DNA of 64,000 nucleotides, taken from NCBI RefSeq assembly GCF_018636735.1, contig NZ_CP045200.1, positions 2,046,001 through 2,110,000 of the forward strand, given 5' to 3'. This DNA comes from Erythrobacter sp. 3-20A1M (GTDB taxonomy: Bacteria > Pseudomonadota > Alphaproteobacteria > Sphingomonadales > Sphingomonadaceae). A program made the translations under genes and the position numbers. Shown piece by piece: positions 33,945-42,754 of this stretch (positions are counted from its first letter, which is position 1; each line of letters starts with the position of its first letter). The notes beneath the pieces were generated by a model. That model was not told where the DNA came from. It saw only the letters and a list, made by a program, of their open reading frames with translations, and did no database searches.

Positions 33945-35062
33945 GCGACCAGTCCGGTGAAAAGGCCTTCGCCCCGACGGAGAAGCGCCGCCGCGACGCG
34001 GCGCAAAAGGGCGATGTCCTGCGCTCCAAGGAAGTGGGCACGGCGGTGTCCGTGATGGTGGGCGCGGTGTGGCTGATCGTGGCCGGCCCGTGGCTGTTCG
34101 GCGCGATGGAGGAGGGTGCGCGCAGCAGCTTCTCCTTCGACCGGGCGCAACTGGCCGACTTCACGCCGGGCGATCTGATGCTGGACCTGCTCATGTCGAT
34201 GCTGCCGCCAGTGGTCGCGCTGGGCGGCTGCATCATGCTGGCGACGCTGGTGTCGCAGTTGCTGCTGGGGGAGGGCCGCTTCCTGGCGGGAAACCTGAAA
34301 CCGAAGGGATCGCGCATCAACCCTGGATCGGGGCTGAAGCGGATGTTCGGAATGCAGGGCCTGATCGAACTCGGCAAGAGCCTGCTGAAGATACTGCTAT
34401 TGGGCTCGATCGCCTGGTTCTGGGGCGGGGCGCATGTGATGGAGGTGCTGAGCCTCGGGCGCGGCGATCTGGTCGGGCAGCTGTCCACCGCGTGGGATGC
34501 AATCGCGCGGCTGCTGCTGCTGCTCGCCGTCGGGCTGGTGCTGATCGCCTTCATCGACTGGCCGATCCAGTGGATCCGGCGGATGGGCCGGCTCAAGATG
34601 ACGCATCAGGAAATGCGCGACGAGCACAAGCAGAGCGAAGGCTCCCCCGAGAAAAAGGCCGCGATCCGGCAGCGGCAGAGGCAGCTCGCGCGCGGGGGCG
34701 TGGCGAATGCAGTCAAGGACGCGCAGTTCATCCTTACCAACCCCTCCCATTTTTCGGTCGCGATGACCTACGATCCCGCTCTCGCCGCCGCTCCGGTGGT
34801 GCTCGCGAAGGGTCGCGGAGAGAAGGCGCTGGCGATGCGCGAACTGGCCGCCGAACACGGCGTGCCGGTGATGGAATATCCCGCCCTCGCGCGCTCGGTC
34901 TACTTCACCACAAGGGAAAACCAGATGGTGCGCGAGGAGCTCTACGCAGCCATCGCCAGCGTGCTGGCCTTCGTGATGTCGCTGAAGCGTGGGGATCGCG
35001 TTTCCCGCCCAACGATCACGGTGCCATCGGCGCTGCAATTCGATGCCGAAGGACGCCCGTAA
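33941..35062 (+). CDS. flhB: Flagellar export switch protein FlhB
   Basis: 373 residues: charged N-terminus (EKAFAPTEKRRRDAAQKGDVLRSKEV), four transmembrane segments, and the cytoplasmic autocleavage domain. The cleavage motif, normally NPTH, reads NPSH here (residues 267-270, FILTNPSHFSVAMTYD). Asn and Pro, which form the scissile bond, are kept, so cleavage should still occur. FlhB switches export from rod/hook to filament substrates with FliK. A 39-base gap follows before fliD. Confidence 0.94.
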   Translation: MSDQSGEKAFAPTEKRRRDAAQKGDVLRSKEVGTAVSVMVGAVWLIVAGPWLFGAMEEGARSSFSFDRAQLADFTPGDLMLDLLMSMLPPVVALGGCIMLATLVSQLLLGEGRFLAGNLKPKGSRINPGSGLKRMFGMQGLIELGKSLLKILLLGSIAWFWGGAHVMEVLSLGRGDLVGQLSTAWDAIARLLLLLAVGLVLIAFIDWPIQWIRRMGRLKMTHQEMRDEHKQSEGSPEKKAAIRQRQRQLARGGVANAVKDAQFILTNPSHFSVAMTYDPALAAAPVVLAKGRGEKALAMRELAAEHGVPVMEYPALARSVYFTTRENQMVREELYAAIASVLAFVMSLKRGDRVSRPTITVPSALQFDAEGRP

Positions 35063-35101
35063 GCGGCTTAAACCGGGCCCGACCCAGCCGTTCTAAAAGC
35101 C

Positions 35102-36535
35102 ATGGACAATCCCTCCTCCTCCATCCTTTCCGCACTGGGCGGCGGCAGCGGCATCGACATGGCGAAACTCGCCACCGATCTTTCCACCGCGAAATATGCG
35201 GCGCAGATCGAGCAGTTGAAATCGCGCAGCGATTTGATGGAAACGCGCATTTCGGCGGCTGCGGCACTGAAGGGGCAGTTGTCGCAACTGGCGAGCGCCC
35301 TGGGTGAACGGGTCCGCACCGGCGATCTCGCCGCCAGCGCCGCGACCGCGAACCCCGCGGTCGCTAAGGTATCGGTGGCGGGCGGCGCGCGTGCCAGTGG
35401 CACCTATTCGCTGGAGGTGACGCAGCTTGCGAGCAGCCAGACGCTCGTCGGCAAACCCTATGCCACGTCCGACAGTCTGGTCGGGGAGGGCACCCTGACC
35501 TTCGATTTTGGCACGGTTTCCGGCGGTTCGTTCTCAGCCGATGGCGGCACTGCCCCGCTTTCGATCGAGGTGACCGCCGACGATACCCTGAGCACGCTTG
35601 CGAGCAAGATATCCACTTCCGGCAGCGGGCTTACCGCCTATGTCGTCTCCGGCAGCTCCGGGGCGCAGCTGGTGATCAAGGGGGAACAGGGCGCAGTTAA
35701 CGGCTTCACGATCTCCGGCAGCGGCGCGAGTGTGGGCGGGGGCGCATCCGCGCCCGGCAATATCGATTTTCTCGACTGGTCGCCTGCGACCGACGGGGGG
35801 CAGCTGAAAGCCACCGCGAAGGATGCCCGGCTGGTTTTCGACGGAGTGGAGGTAACCAGCGCCACCAATACCGTCACCGGCCTGCCTGCGGGCCTGTCGC
35901 TGACCCTGACCGGCACGAATGCTGGTGCGCCGACCGAGATTTCGTTCGACCGCAAGGATGGGGCGATTACCTCTCTGATGGAGGATCTGGTCGCGGCGCT
36001 GAACGACGTGACCGGGCAGCTGAAGCAAACGGCCAGTCCGCTCGGCGGGGAACTCGGAAACGATTCCGGCGCGCGCGCACTGAAGCGCGAACTGGCGGCG
36101 CTGGCGGGTACGGTCATCATGCCCAATGCCCCGGCGGGAGCGCCGCGAACACTCGGCGATCTGGGCCTCACCGCCAGCCGGGAGGGCACCTTTCGCCTTG
36201 ATGCCGATCGGCTGAAGGAAACGCTCGCAAGGGATCCGGACGGGGCGGCCGGGATGTTCACGTCGGGGCTTTATGGCGTCTTCGCGACGATGGACAAGCT
36301 CGCCCGCAACCTGGGCAGCACGACCGATCCGGGTTCGCTGGGCGGCTCCATCGCACGTTACGAACGGCAGCAGACACAGATTGAAAACCGCCTGGAAAAA
36401 ATCGCCGAGCAGCAGGAGAACCTGCGGGCGCAACTGGGCAGGTCGTTCTCCTGGGCGGACCGCCGGGTTACACAATCGCAATCGACGCTGTCCTTCCTGA
36501 AGTCTCAGGTCGCGCTCTGGACGGCGAAGGACTGA
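35102..36535 (+). CDS. fliD: Flagellar filament cap protein FliD
   Basis: 477 residues. N-terminal FliD domain (GGGSGIDMAKLATDLSTAKYAAQIEQLKSR), a beta-rich centre with SGTYSLEVTQLASSQTLVGK, and a C-terminal coiled coil with TDPGSLGGSIARYERQQTQIENRLEKIAEQQENLRAQLGRSFSWADRRV. It caps the growing filament. Followed by its fellow late gene fliS after 3 bases. Confidence 0.93.
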   Translation: MDNPSSSILSALGGGSGIDMAKLATDLSTAKYAAQIEQLKSRSDLMETRISAAAALKGQLSQLASALGERVRTGDLAASAATANPAVAKVSVAGGARASGTYSLEVTQLASSQTLVGKPYATSDSLVGEGTLTFDFGTVSGGSFSADGGTAPLSIEVTADDTLSTLASKISTSGSGLTAYVVSGSSGAQLVIKGEQGAVNGFTISGSGASVGGGASAPGNIDFLDWSPATDGGQLKATAKDARLVFDGVEVTSATNTVTGLPAGLSLTLTGTNAGAPTEISFDRKDGAITSLMEDLVAALNDVTGQLKQTASPLGGELGNDSGARALKRELAALAGTVIMPNAPAGAPRTLGDLGLTASREGTFRLDADRLKETLARDPDGAAGMFTSGLYGVFATMDKLARNLGSTTDPGSLGGSIARYERQQTQIENRLEKIAEQQENLRAQLGRSFSWADRRVTQSQSTLSFLKSQVALWTAKD

Positions 36536-36538
36536 TCC

Positions 36539-36925
36539 ATGCTGCAAGCCATCGCGCCATCCGAAGCCTATCGCCGGGTCGAGATCGACGCCTACATCGT
36601 GGGTGGCGATACCGGCCAACTGACTCGCCTGTGCCTGGCCGAGGCGATCGGCGCGATCAATCGCGCGCTGTGCTTCGATACCTATGCGCAACCGGGCAAG
36701 CGTTCGACCGCCGTGCTGAAGGCGCTCTCCTGCGTTCAGGCGCTGAAGCTGGGCGTCGACGTGTCACAGCCGCTGGGGGAGGCGCTGCTGGTGGTTTATG
36801 GCGATGCGTGCGCCAAGCTGGTTCGCGGCAGTTCCAGGTTCGACCGCGCGGAGCTCACGGCGTTGCGGGACGATTTTCTAGAGATGGAGCAGGCGTTCGC
36901 GGAAACCGGGCGCCGACCGGCCTGA
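36539..36925 (+). CDS. fliS: Flagellin export chaperone FliS
   Basis: 128 residues, mostly helical: AYRRVEIDAYIVGGDTGQLTRLCLAEAIGAINRALCFDTYAQPGKRSTAVLKALSCVQALKLGVDVSQPLGEALLVVYGDACAKLVRGSSRFD. This fits the four-helix FliS fold, although the usual N-terminal Y-x3-x-(V/I) motif is diverged. Binds flagellin in the cytoplasm and prevents early polymerisation. Last gene of the rightward operon; it converges on the LuxR-type regulator with a 6-base gap, leaving no room for a conventional terminator. Confidence 0.85.
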   Translation: MLQAIAPSEAYRRVEIDAYIVGGDTGQLTRLCLAEAIGAINRALCFDTYAQPGKRSTAVLKALSCVQALKLGVDVSQPLGEALLVVYGDACAKLVRGSSRFDRAELTALRDDFLEMEQAFAETGRRPA

Positions 36926-36931
36926 CGCGGC

Positions 36932-37534
36932 TCAGGCGGGATCGAAGAGCCGGCTTTCGATCGAAATGCGCACCGCATCGCTGGAATTCGTAACCTCGAT
37001 CTTTTTCAGCAAGCGGAGACGATGCGCTTCGATGGTGCGGTGACTGACGCCCAGCCCGGCCGCGATCATCTTGTTCGATTTCCCGTCGGCAATGGCGTGC
37101 AGGATATCCCGTTCGCGGCTGGTGAGAGCGGCGAGCCGGTCGCGGGCCTCGCGGGTGCGGAGGCGGAGGCGATTGACGGGCAGGAAGGTTTCCGCATTGC
37201 GATGCCACCACGCCTCGATCTCGGTCAGGTCGAAAGGCCACGCCCGCAGGTCGAGCGCCCCTAGCCGTAGGGCCTCGCACGCGTTCGCGTAATGCGGATC
37301 GGTCGAATAGATGATCGTCTTCTGGCCATGGACGGTGGATCGCAAGCTCTCGAGATCGTCGCGAAAGGCACCATCGGCCCGTTCGGCGAGCAACAGCAGA
37401 TCATAGTGCCGCCCGGAGTCCGCGAATTCCTCCACATTGTCATAAGGTGCGCAAGAATGGCCGATATCGGAAAACTGCATCACCACGTCGGCCTTGCGCC
37501 GCATGTCGTGGTCCACCACCGCGAATTTCAGCAT
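36932..37534 (-). CDS. LuxR-family regulator with degenerate receiver domain
   Basis: 200 residues. The N-terminal half has the layout of a response-regulator receiver (acidic pair at D8 and D10, YDLLLLAERAD strand, GALDLRAWPFD at the end), but the phosphoacceptor Asp is replaced (A50-E51) and the conserved Lys before Pro is Trp (W99). The C-terminal LuxR-type HTH is intact (about 136-190: LTSRERDILHAIADGKSNKMIAAGLGVSHRTIEAHRLRLLKKI). It is probably a phosphorylation-independent regulator of flagellar genes. It is read leftward between fliS and fliA. Confidence 0.82.
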   Translation of the reverse strand: MLKFAVVDHDMRRKADVVMQFSDIGHSCAPYDNVEEFADSGRHYDLLLLAERADGAFRDDLESLRSTVHGQKTIIYSTDPHYANACEALRLGALDLRAWPFDLTEIEAWWHRNAETFLPVNRLRLRTREARDRLAALTSRERDILHAIADGKSNKMIAAGLGVSHRTIEAHRLRLLKKIEVTNSSDAVRISIESRLFDPA

Positions 37535-37647
37535 TGCCTGTCTTAACCCGAGACCCTGTTAACGTTTGCGAAGCGAAAAGCCCACCGGTCCGGCCAAGCC
37601 CGCCCCGGCGTCTCGCTTCACCCTGCCCGCTACGACTTTAACAATGG

Positions 37648-38367
37648 TTACTCTGGCTGCAACTCTTTGCGGACGATCTTCAGCGCTTGCGCTTTCAGCT
37701 GATGGACTCGCGGTACGCTGACCTCGAGAACCTGGGCGATTTCGGCGAGGTTCAGCTCTTCGACGAAGTAGAGTTGGAGCACCGTCTGCAGGCGTTCGGG
37801 CAAGGCGGCTACGATGCGACCGAGCCGTTCGCTGTCCTCGTGCTCACTTAGAAGTTCGAAGGGGTTGGGGCGATCGTCCGCGAACATATCGCTGGTGTCG
37901 TCGTACATGGTGTCCAGCGATGCGGTGCGCATGGGTTCCGCTTCGAGATCGGACAGACTGCCGCCGATCTCCACGATCTCCGCGGCGAGCTCGTCCGCGC
38001 GCGGTTCACGGCGGAGTCGGGCGCGAAGCCGGCTCGTCGCATGCTCGACCCTTCGGCGGCGCGCGCCGCTGCCCCTGCTGCCCGGAATGGTTCGCCGCAC
38101 ATGGTCCAGGATCGCACCCCGCACCCGGATTTTCGCATAGGCGGCAAAGCCGTCTTCCGTGGGGCCGGCATGGCGTTGGGCACATTCCGTCAAGGCGATC
38201 AGGCCGACCTGGATCAGGTCCTCCACATCGAATTCGTTCATCGCGCTGCCATGGATATGCCACGCGGCCTTTCGCACCATCGGAACGAACCGCCGCACGC
38301 GGTCCTCGATCAGGTCCACCGATCCATAGGCGGCGGCTGCGTTGAATTGCGATTGGTCCAGTTTCAT
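37648..38367 (-). CDS. fliA: RNA polymerase sigma factor FliA (sigma-28)
   Basis: 239 residues. Region 2 (VPMVRKAAWHIHGSAMNEFDVEDLIQVGLIALTECAQRH and FAAYAKIRVRGAILDHVRR) and region 4 (LPERLQTVLQLYFVEELNLAEIAQVLEVSVPRVHQLKAQALKIVRKEL) are those of sigma-28. Directs late flagellar transcription and is held by FlgM, encoded just upstream in the same orientation. Its ATG overlaps the flhA stop by 4 bases. The 113-base gap on its far side shows no clear terminator. Confidence 0.93.
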   Translation of the reverse strand: MKLDQSQFNAAAAYGSVDLIEDRVRRFVPMVRKAAWHIHGSAMNEFDVEDLIQVGLIALTECAQRHAGPTEDGFAAYAKIRVRGAILDHVRRTIPGSRGSGARRRRVEHATSRLRARLRREPRADELAAEIVEIGGSLSDLEAEPMRTASLDTMYDDTSDMFADDRPNPFELLSEHEDSERLGRIVAALPERLQTVLQLYFVEELNLAEIAQVLEVSVPRVHQLKAQALKIVRKELQPE

Positions 38368-40463
38368 GCGGCAAGCACCTCCGGCGTGGCTGAAGCGAGT
38401 TGCGGGGCAGGTTCGGTTTCGCCGATCACCGCGACGACTTCGATCGGCTGGGTGGGCGGCAGTTCGGTGATAGACAGCACTAGGCAGGACGGTGCGCGGG
38501 CGCGCAGCAGGTCGGCAAGCGCGCGACGGGCAGGAGGCTGCACGATCAGCGCGGGGCTGCGGCCCTCGGCTGCCTCGGCACAAATCTGGCCGATGCGCAT
38601 CCCGATCATCTGGGCGCAGTCCGGCTCGATGATCGGCTGGCCGGTCGCGGGATCGCGCATGCCGCCCAGCACCGCGCTTTCCAGCGCCGCGTCGAGCGTG
38701 ATGACGGGCAGCTTAGCGTCGGGCGGGCAGATGCGACCCACCAGCCAGGCACCCAAATCGGCCCGTACGCGATCGATGAGAGCGTCGAATTCCTGCGTAT
38801 GCTGGAGCGCGAGCGCGATGCTGGACATCACCGGTCCGGGGTGCGCCAGCGTGATGCCGTCTGCCATCAGGGCACGCAGCAGGCGGGTAAGGGCCGCCAG
38901 CGAGAGCGGCTCCGGCGTGATCGCCTCGATCACACCCGGCGAACGCTCGCGCAGCGAATCGACGATGGCGCGAACTTCCTCCGGCCCGAGCAGTTCCGGC
39001 CCCCGCTGGCGCAGGAGCTGGTTGAGGTGCGTCGCGACAACCGTGCCGGGATCGACCGTCAGAAATCCTTCCGCGACCGCCTGATCCCGCTCGCCCGGCG
39101 CGATCCACAGGGCCGGACAGCCGAAGCTGGGATCGGTCGTGGGAGTACCATGGATACCGTGCTGGGGCATGACGTCCCCGGTATCGATCGCCAGGACCTG
39201 GTCGGACAGGATCTGTCCGCCACCAACCGGCGTGCCGCCGATGGTGATACGATAATCGTTGGGTGCCATCTGCAGGCTGTCGCGCAGGCGGAATTGCGGC
39301 ACCACGAAGCCGAATTCCTGGGACAGCTGCTTGCGCACCCCGGTGATGCGCGCGACCAGCGACGATCCGCGCGCCTCGTCGACGAGATGTACGAGGCCGT
39401 AGCCGAGCTCGACCGTCACCAGCGTGTGGTCCGATACGTCCTCGATAGTGAGCGCCTCGGGCTTCGCAGGTTCGATCGTCTCGGCAACCGGCTCGGGGCG
39501 AGCGGCGCGGCGGCGCAGGACGAAGTAGAGCCAGAACGCGCCCGCTGCGGCGGGCAGGAAGATCGATTGCGGCATCGCCGGTATCACGCCCAGGCCACCC
39601 AGGACCAGCGCCACCGGCAGCCAGCTACGCGGATCGGCGAACTGGCCGCCGATCTGCCCCGCCAGGTCGCTCTTGTCGGTTACGCGGGTGACGATCGCGG
39701 CGGCGGCGATGGAGAGCAGCAGCGAGGGAACCTGCGCCACCAGCGCGTCGCCGACGGCGAGCGTGATGTAATGCTGCGCCGCCTCGGCCGCGGTCAGCCC
39801 GTGGCTGATCATGCCGAGGCAGAACCCGGCGATGATGTTGACCGCCAGGATCAGCAAAGCGGCGATCGCGTCGCCCTTCACGAACTTGGAAGCACCATCC
39901 ATCGCGCCGTAGAAATCGGCTTCGGTCGCGACCTCGGCGCGGCGCGCCTTCGCTTCTTCCGCGGTCATCAGCCCGGCGGCGATATCGGCGTCGATCGCCA
40001 TCTGCTTGCCCGGCAGGGCGTCGAGGGTGAAGCGCGCCGAAACCTCGGAAACGCGGCCCGCGCCCTTCGTGATCACCACCATGTTGATGATGAGCAGGAT
40101 CATGAAGACGAACAGGCCGACCGCGAAATTGCCGCCGATCAGGAACTCGCCGAAGCTCTCGATCACCTTGCCCGCCGCGCCCGATCCGTTGTGTCCGCCG
40201 ACCAGCACGATGCGCGTCGACGCGACGTTGAGCGCGAGTCTAAGCAGTGTCGCGAACAGCAGGACGGACGGGAAGGAAGAGAAGTCGAGCGGCTTCGCGG
40301 CGTTCATCGCGACCATCAAAATCGCTATTGAAAACGCGATGTTAAGGACGAAAAACGCATCGAGCATCAGCGTCGGGATGGGCAACACCATCAGCACGAT
40401 AAGTACGAGGATTGCCACCGGAAGTGCAAAGGCACCCGGGGAAAGTGGGGTTGTCCCGGTCAT
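38364..40463 (-). CDS. flhA: Flagellar export apparatus protein FlhA
   Basis: 699 residues, full length. The N-terminal half has about eight transmembrane segments with the FHIPEP-type signature FVKGDAIAALLILAVNIIAGFCLGMISHGLTAAEAAQHYITLAVGDALVAQVPSLLLSIAAAAIVTRV. The C-terminal cytoplasmic ring domain carries VTVELGYGLVHLVDEARGSSLVARITGVRKQLSQEFGFVVPQFRLRDSLQM. It is the export gate's substrate-docking ring and proton channel. Overlaps both the transglycosylase gene and fliA by 4 bases. Confidence 0.96.
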   Translation of the reverse strand: MTGTTPLSPGAFALPVAILVLIVLMVLPIPTLMLDAFFVLNIAFSIAILMVAMNAAKPLDFSSFPSVLLFATLLRLALNVASTRIVLVGGHNGSGAAGKVIESFGEFLIGGNFAVGLFVFMILLIINMVVITKGAGRVSEVSARFTLDALPGKQMAIDADIAAGLMTAEEAKARRAEVATEADFYGAMDGASKFVKGDAIAALLILAVNIIAGFCLGMISHGLTAAEAAQHYITLAVGDALVAQVPSLLLSIAAAAIVTRVTDKSDLAGQIGGQFADPRSWLPVALVLGGLGVIPAMPQSIFLPAAAGAFWLYFVLRRRAARPEPVAETIEPAKPEALTIEDVSDHTLVTVELGYGLVHLVDEARGSSLVARITGVRKQLSQEFGFVVPQFRLRDSLQMAPNDYRITIGGTPVGGGQILSDQVLAIDTGDVMPQHGIHGTPTTDPSFGCPALWIAPGERDQAVAEGFLTVDPGTVVATHLNQLLRQRGPELLGPEEVRAIVDSLRERSPGVIEAITPEPLSLAALTRLLRALMADGITLAHPGPVMSSIALALQHTQEFDALIDRVRADLGAWLVGRICPPDAKLPVITLDAALESAVLGGMRDPATGQPIIEPDCAQMIGMRIGQICAEAAEGRSPALIVQPPARRALADLLRARAPSCLVLSITELPPTQPIEVVAVIGETEPAPQLASATPEVLAA

Positions 40464-41377
40464 AGTCCGAACGCCTTCAGCTTGTCATAGGCCGCGCGGA
40501 CATGACCACGGTCGCCTCCGCTCCCATTGGCCAAACCGAAATTGTCGCGCAGCGTATCCGACATCGACGGCGTGCCGCGCATCGGGGCCGGAGCCGCCGG
40601 TGCGGCCCCGCCGAAATTGCCGGCCGAAGAGGGCGCGCTTTGCCATCCGCCGCGGGCAAGGGCGAATTCGCCTTCCAGCGTCGACGGGCCGGGCAGGCCG
40701 CCACCGTCGGCGGCCATGGCGCGCGCCATCTTGCTTTCCATCAGTTGCATCACGCCGCGCAGGCTGCGGGGCGCGCCGCCCGGGCCATAGAAGATCGAGC
40801 GGTTGGCCCCGGCGGCCTGCGGCAGCAGCGCAGCGGCGGACTGGTCGGGATTGGCGGCGAGGGCGGTGAAGAAGCGGGTCGCGCCGCCGGTGCCCAGGAA
40901 ATGCGCCATGTAGAGTTCGGTCGGCTGCGGCTCGCGGCCCAGCACCGGCAACAGCGCGGCGCGGTTCTGCTGCGCGAGCGCGCCCGCCATCATCGAGGAG
41001 ACGTCCGGATCGTTGCGCAGGCCCATGATCTGTCCGCGCAGTGCGGGGTTGTTGACGAAGCTGCGCCCGCCACGCGTGTCGATCGCCCCGGCGATGTGCG
41101 ACAGGCCGTAGCTGTCGCCGTGCCGGTCGAGCGTCGCCAGCCAGGTGCTGTCGATGAACTGGTAGAGACCGCTCGCGGAGGAGGTGGGGGCCCGGGCGGA
41201 GGGGTTGAGGCTCGATTCGATGCGCGCCTGCGCGAGCAGGTAGGAAAAGTCCGTGCCCGTCCGCTCGGCGGCGCGCGCGATCGCGGCGCGGGTGCGCGCA
41301 TCGCCGCCGCCGCCCATTGCTGGTGCCGGGCGGGTCGCGCCCGGCACGCTCGCCGGAATGGTCGAAATATCGCTCAA
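40460..41377 (-). CDS. Lytic transglycosylase (SLT-type) associated with the flagellum
   Basis: 305 residues. Catalytic Glu is E54 in ARIESSLNPSARAPTSSASGLYQFIDSTW, the goose-lysozyme/SLT pattern. No obvious Sec signal peptide is seen, so it is probably exported through the flagellar apparatus or uncleaved. Peptidoglycan-cutting activity is needed for rod passage; flgJ here (49299-49601) has only the rod-binding part, so this gene likely supplies the missing muralytic function. Operon partner of flhA-fliA. The C-terminal ~80 residues are Gly/Ala/Pro-rich. Confidence 0.85.
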   Translation of the reverse strand: MSDISTIPASVPGATRPAPAMGGGGDARTRAAIARAAERTGTDFSYLLAQARIESSLNPSARAPTSSASGLYQFIDSTWLATLDRHGDSYGLSHIAGAIDTRGGRSFVNNPALRGQIMGLRNDPDVSSMMAGALAQQNRAALLPVLGREPQPTELYMAHFLGTGGATRFFTALAANPDQSAAALLPQAAGANRSIFYGPGGAPRSLRGVMQLMESKMARAMAADGGGLPGPSTLEGEFALARGGWQSAPSSAGNFGGAAPAAPAPMRGTPSMSDTLRDNFGLANGSGGDRGHVRAAYDKLKAFGL

Positions 41378-41459
41378 TGTCTGTCACCTGGGCACATGGT
41401 CCCCGAGGTTCAGCAATAAGCGTGCCAGATTGCTCCGTCGGAGCGCCCCGATCGTGGGC

Positions 41460-41798
41460 CTAAGCGCGCACGACCGCGTAGGATGCGTTGGCCGCGCCCG
41501 CGCGATAGGTGCCCGCTCCGCCGGTCAGCGCGTTCAGCCGCGCGGCGACGTTCGCCGCCATCAGGTTGCGGACCCGGCGGTTGACCTCGTTCGCGTGCCG
41601 CGCCAGCTCCAGCAGGCTGCGGCACTCGGCGTCGAGCGGATCCGCGCTCCCGCCCTCCAAAGTTCCGCACAGCATGTGCTTTTCCTGCCCGGCGAGCGAC
41701 AGCGCGTCGATGTCCATCGCGGCAAGCGCTTGCCGCTCTTCTTCCAGAACGGCAATCATCTGCCGCAGGGAATCCGCCAGGGTCTTGGTTTGCGTCAT
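41460..41798 (-). CDS. flgN: FlgN-like flagellar export chaperone
   Basis: 112 residues, helical: LADSLRQMIAVLEEERQALAAMDIDALSLAGQEKHMLCGTLEGG, then LLELARHANEVNRRVRNLMAANVAARLNAL. This is the FlgN pattern (chaperone of hook-filament junction proteins FlgK/FlgL). It directly follows flgM and overlaps it by 4 bases, the usual flgM-flgN arrangement. Sequence similarity in this family is low, so the call leans on context. Confidence 0.75.
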   Translation of the reverse strand: MTQTKTLADSLRQMIAVLEEERQALAAMDIDALSLAGQEKHMLCGTLEGGSADPLDAECRSLLELARHANEVNRRVRNLMAANVAARLNALTGGAGTYRAGAANASYAVVRA

Positions 41799-42088
41799 TT
41801 CCGGTCGCTCAGCATGAATTTCGCGGCGATCATCGCATCGGCCACGCGGGTTGGGGACAGGGGATAGGTTCCGTCGCTCACCGCCTTGCGGATCTCGCGC
41901 ACGCGGTCGTTGTCGACCGGGGGCCCGGATTCGGCGAGGAGCGCCTTCGTTTCGACCAGCACCCCGGCTTCCTGCCGACCGGACTTGACCGACGTCTGCG
42001 GCATCGAACCGGTGTCGGACTGGCGCGTCTGATCGAGGCGCGCATCGCTGGCGCGGATGATACGAAGCGGGTTGATATCGAGGGACAT
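41795..42088 (-). CDS. flgM: Anti-sigma-28 factor FlgM
   Basis: 97 residues. The C-terminal sigma-binding region VDNDRVREIRKAVSDGTYPLSPTRVADAMIAAKFML is typical. The MSLDINPLR start is chosen because GGAG lies 7 bases ahead of it; a start 4 codons upstream lacks any ribosome-binding site. It restrains FliA until hook completion, when it is secreted. A TTGCCG/CGGCAA dyad lies about 70 bases upstream. Confidence 0.87.
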   Translation of the reverse strand: MSLDINPLRIIRASDARLDQTRQSDTGSMPQTSVKSGRQEAGVLVETKALLAESGPPVDNDRVREIRKAVSDGTYPLSPTRVADAMIAAKFMLSDRK

Positions 42089-42159
42089 GGCGTGCTCCAT
42101 CGCTTACAAGGAGTAGAACGACGCCTGTCACGAAAGTTTAAGGACTGGACGGCAGAAAG

Positions 42160-42175
42160 TTGCCGGACCCGGCAA
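42160..42175. promoter_or_regulatory. FlbD-type inverted repeat between flgA and flgM
   Basis: TTGCCGGACCCGGCAA is symmetric over 14 of 16 bases (arms TTGCCGG/CCGGCAA). It lies in the 105-base gap between the flgA stop and flgM start, about 72 bases upstream of flgM. The same hexamers, in the same arrangement, occur upstream of the sigma-54 promoter of flgB. No strong -24/-12 element was found next to this copy, so it could activate a weak promoter or repress one. Confidence 0.5.
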
Positions 42176-42193
42176 AGTCGTTGAAAAACAACG

Positions 42194-42712
42194 TCATGAC
42201 ATGGGGATAGTGACGAGGCCCGGGCGTTCGACACGCGCGCGCACCGGTTCTTTCGCGTTCTCGGGCTTCACCCTGATCCATTCGCCTTCCGCGCCCGCTT
42301 CCATCGCCTCGCCGGAGGCGGTGATGGAAAAACCGCGGCCGCGCATGACCACCGAAACGTTCTCGCCCCGCTTGACCACGGGCGCGGCGGCGGCCTGCAT
42401 CGCGGCGACGTCGCGGCGGACCGGCACGAACAGCTTCCACCCGGAGGCATCGGTGCATTCGACCCGGACATTGTCGCGGGTGGTGCCGTACCATGCGAGG
42501 GCCAGCGGCCCGCGGCAGGCGTTCAGCCGCAAGCGGCGATCGACGCCGCGCAGGGCACCACCGGGCGTGCCGATGGAGCTGCCGGTGAATTCGGCCACGG
42601 CGCGGTCGATCGCGGCGGGGTCGGTATAGGCGCTCTGCGCCGCGGCGGGCACGACGGCACTGGCAGCCGCGATGGCGACGACAAAACTGGGGACGAAACG
42701 GCGAATGGACAT
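42194..42712 (-). CDS. flgA: Flagellar P-ring assembly chaperone FlgA
   Basis: 172 residues with a Sec signal peptide (FVPSFVVAIAAASAVVPAAAQ). The C-terminal SAF-like domain (FVPVRRDVAAMQAAAAPVVKRGENVSVVMRGRGFSITASGEAMEAGAEGEWIRVKPENAKEPVRARVERPGLVTI) is the FlgA pattern. Periplasmic chaperone for P-ring formation by FlgI. It is followed on the same strand by the flgM-flgN group. Confidence 0.9.
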   Translation of the reverse strand: MSIRRFVPSFVVAIAAASAVVPAAAQSAYTDPAAIDRAVAEFTGSSIGTPGGALRGVDRRLRLNACRGPLALAWYGTTRDNVRVECTDASGWKLFVPVRRDVAAMQAAAAPVVKRGENVSVVMRGRGFSITASGEAMEAGAEGEWIRVKPENAKEPVRARVERPGLVTIPMS

Positions 42713-42754
42713 TGATGTCTCCTGCTGGCGGGCGGTGGTCCCGCGCGAAATCCT

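Noticed and set aside
37542-37562. TTAA-N12-TTAA upstream of the LuxR-type gene as a CtrA site
   Set aside because: CtrA boxes require TTAA-N7-TTAA; the spacing here is wrong and one half deviates in context.
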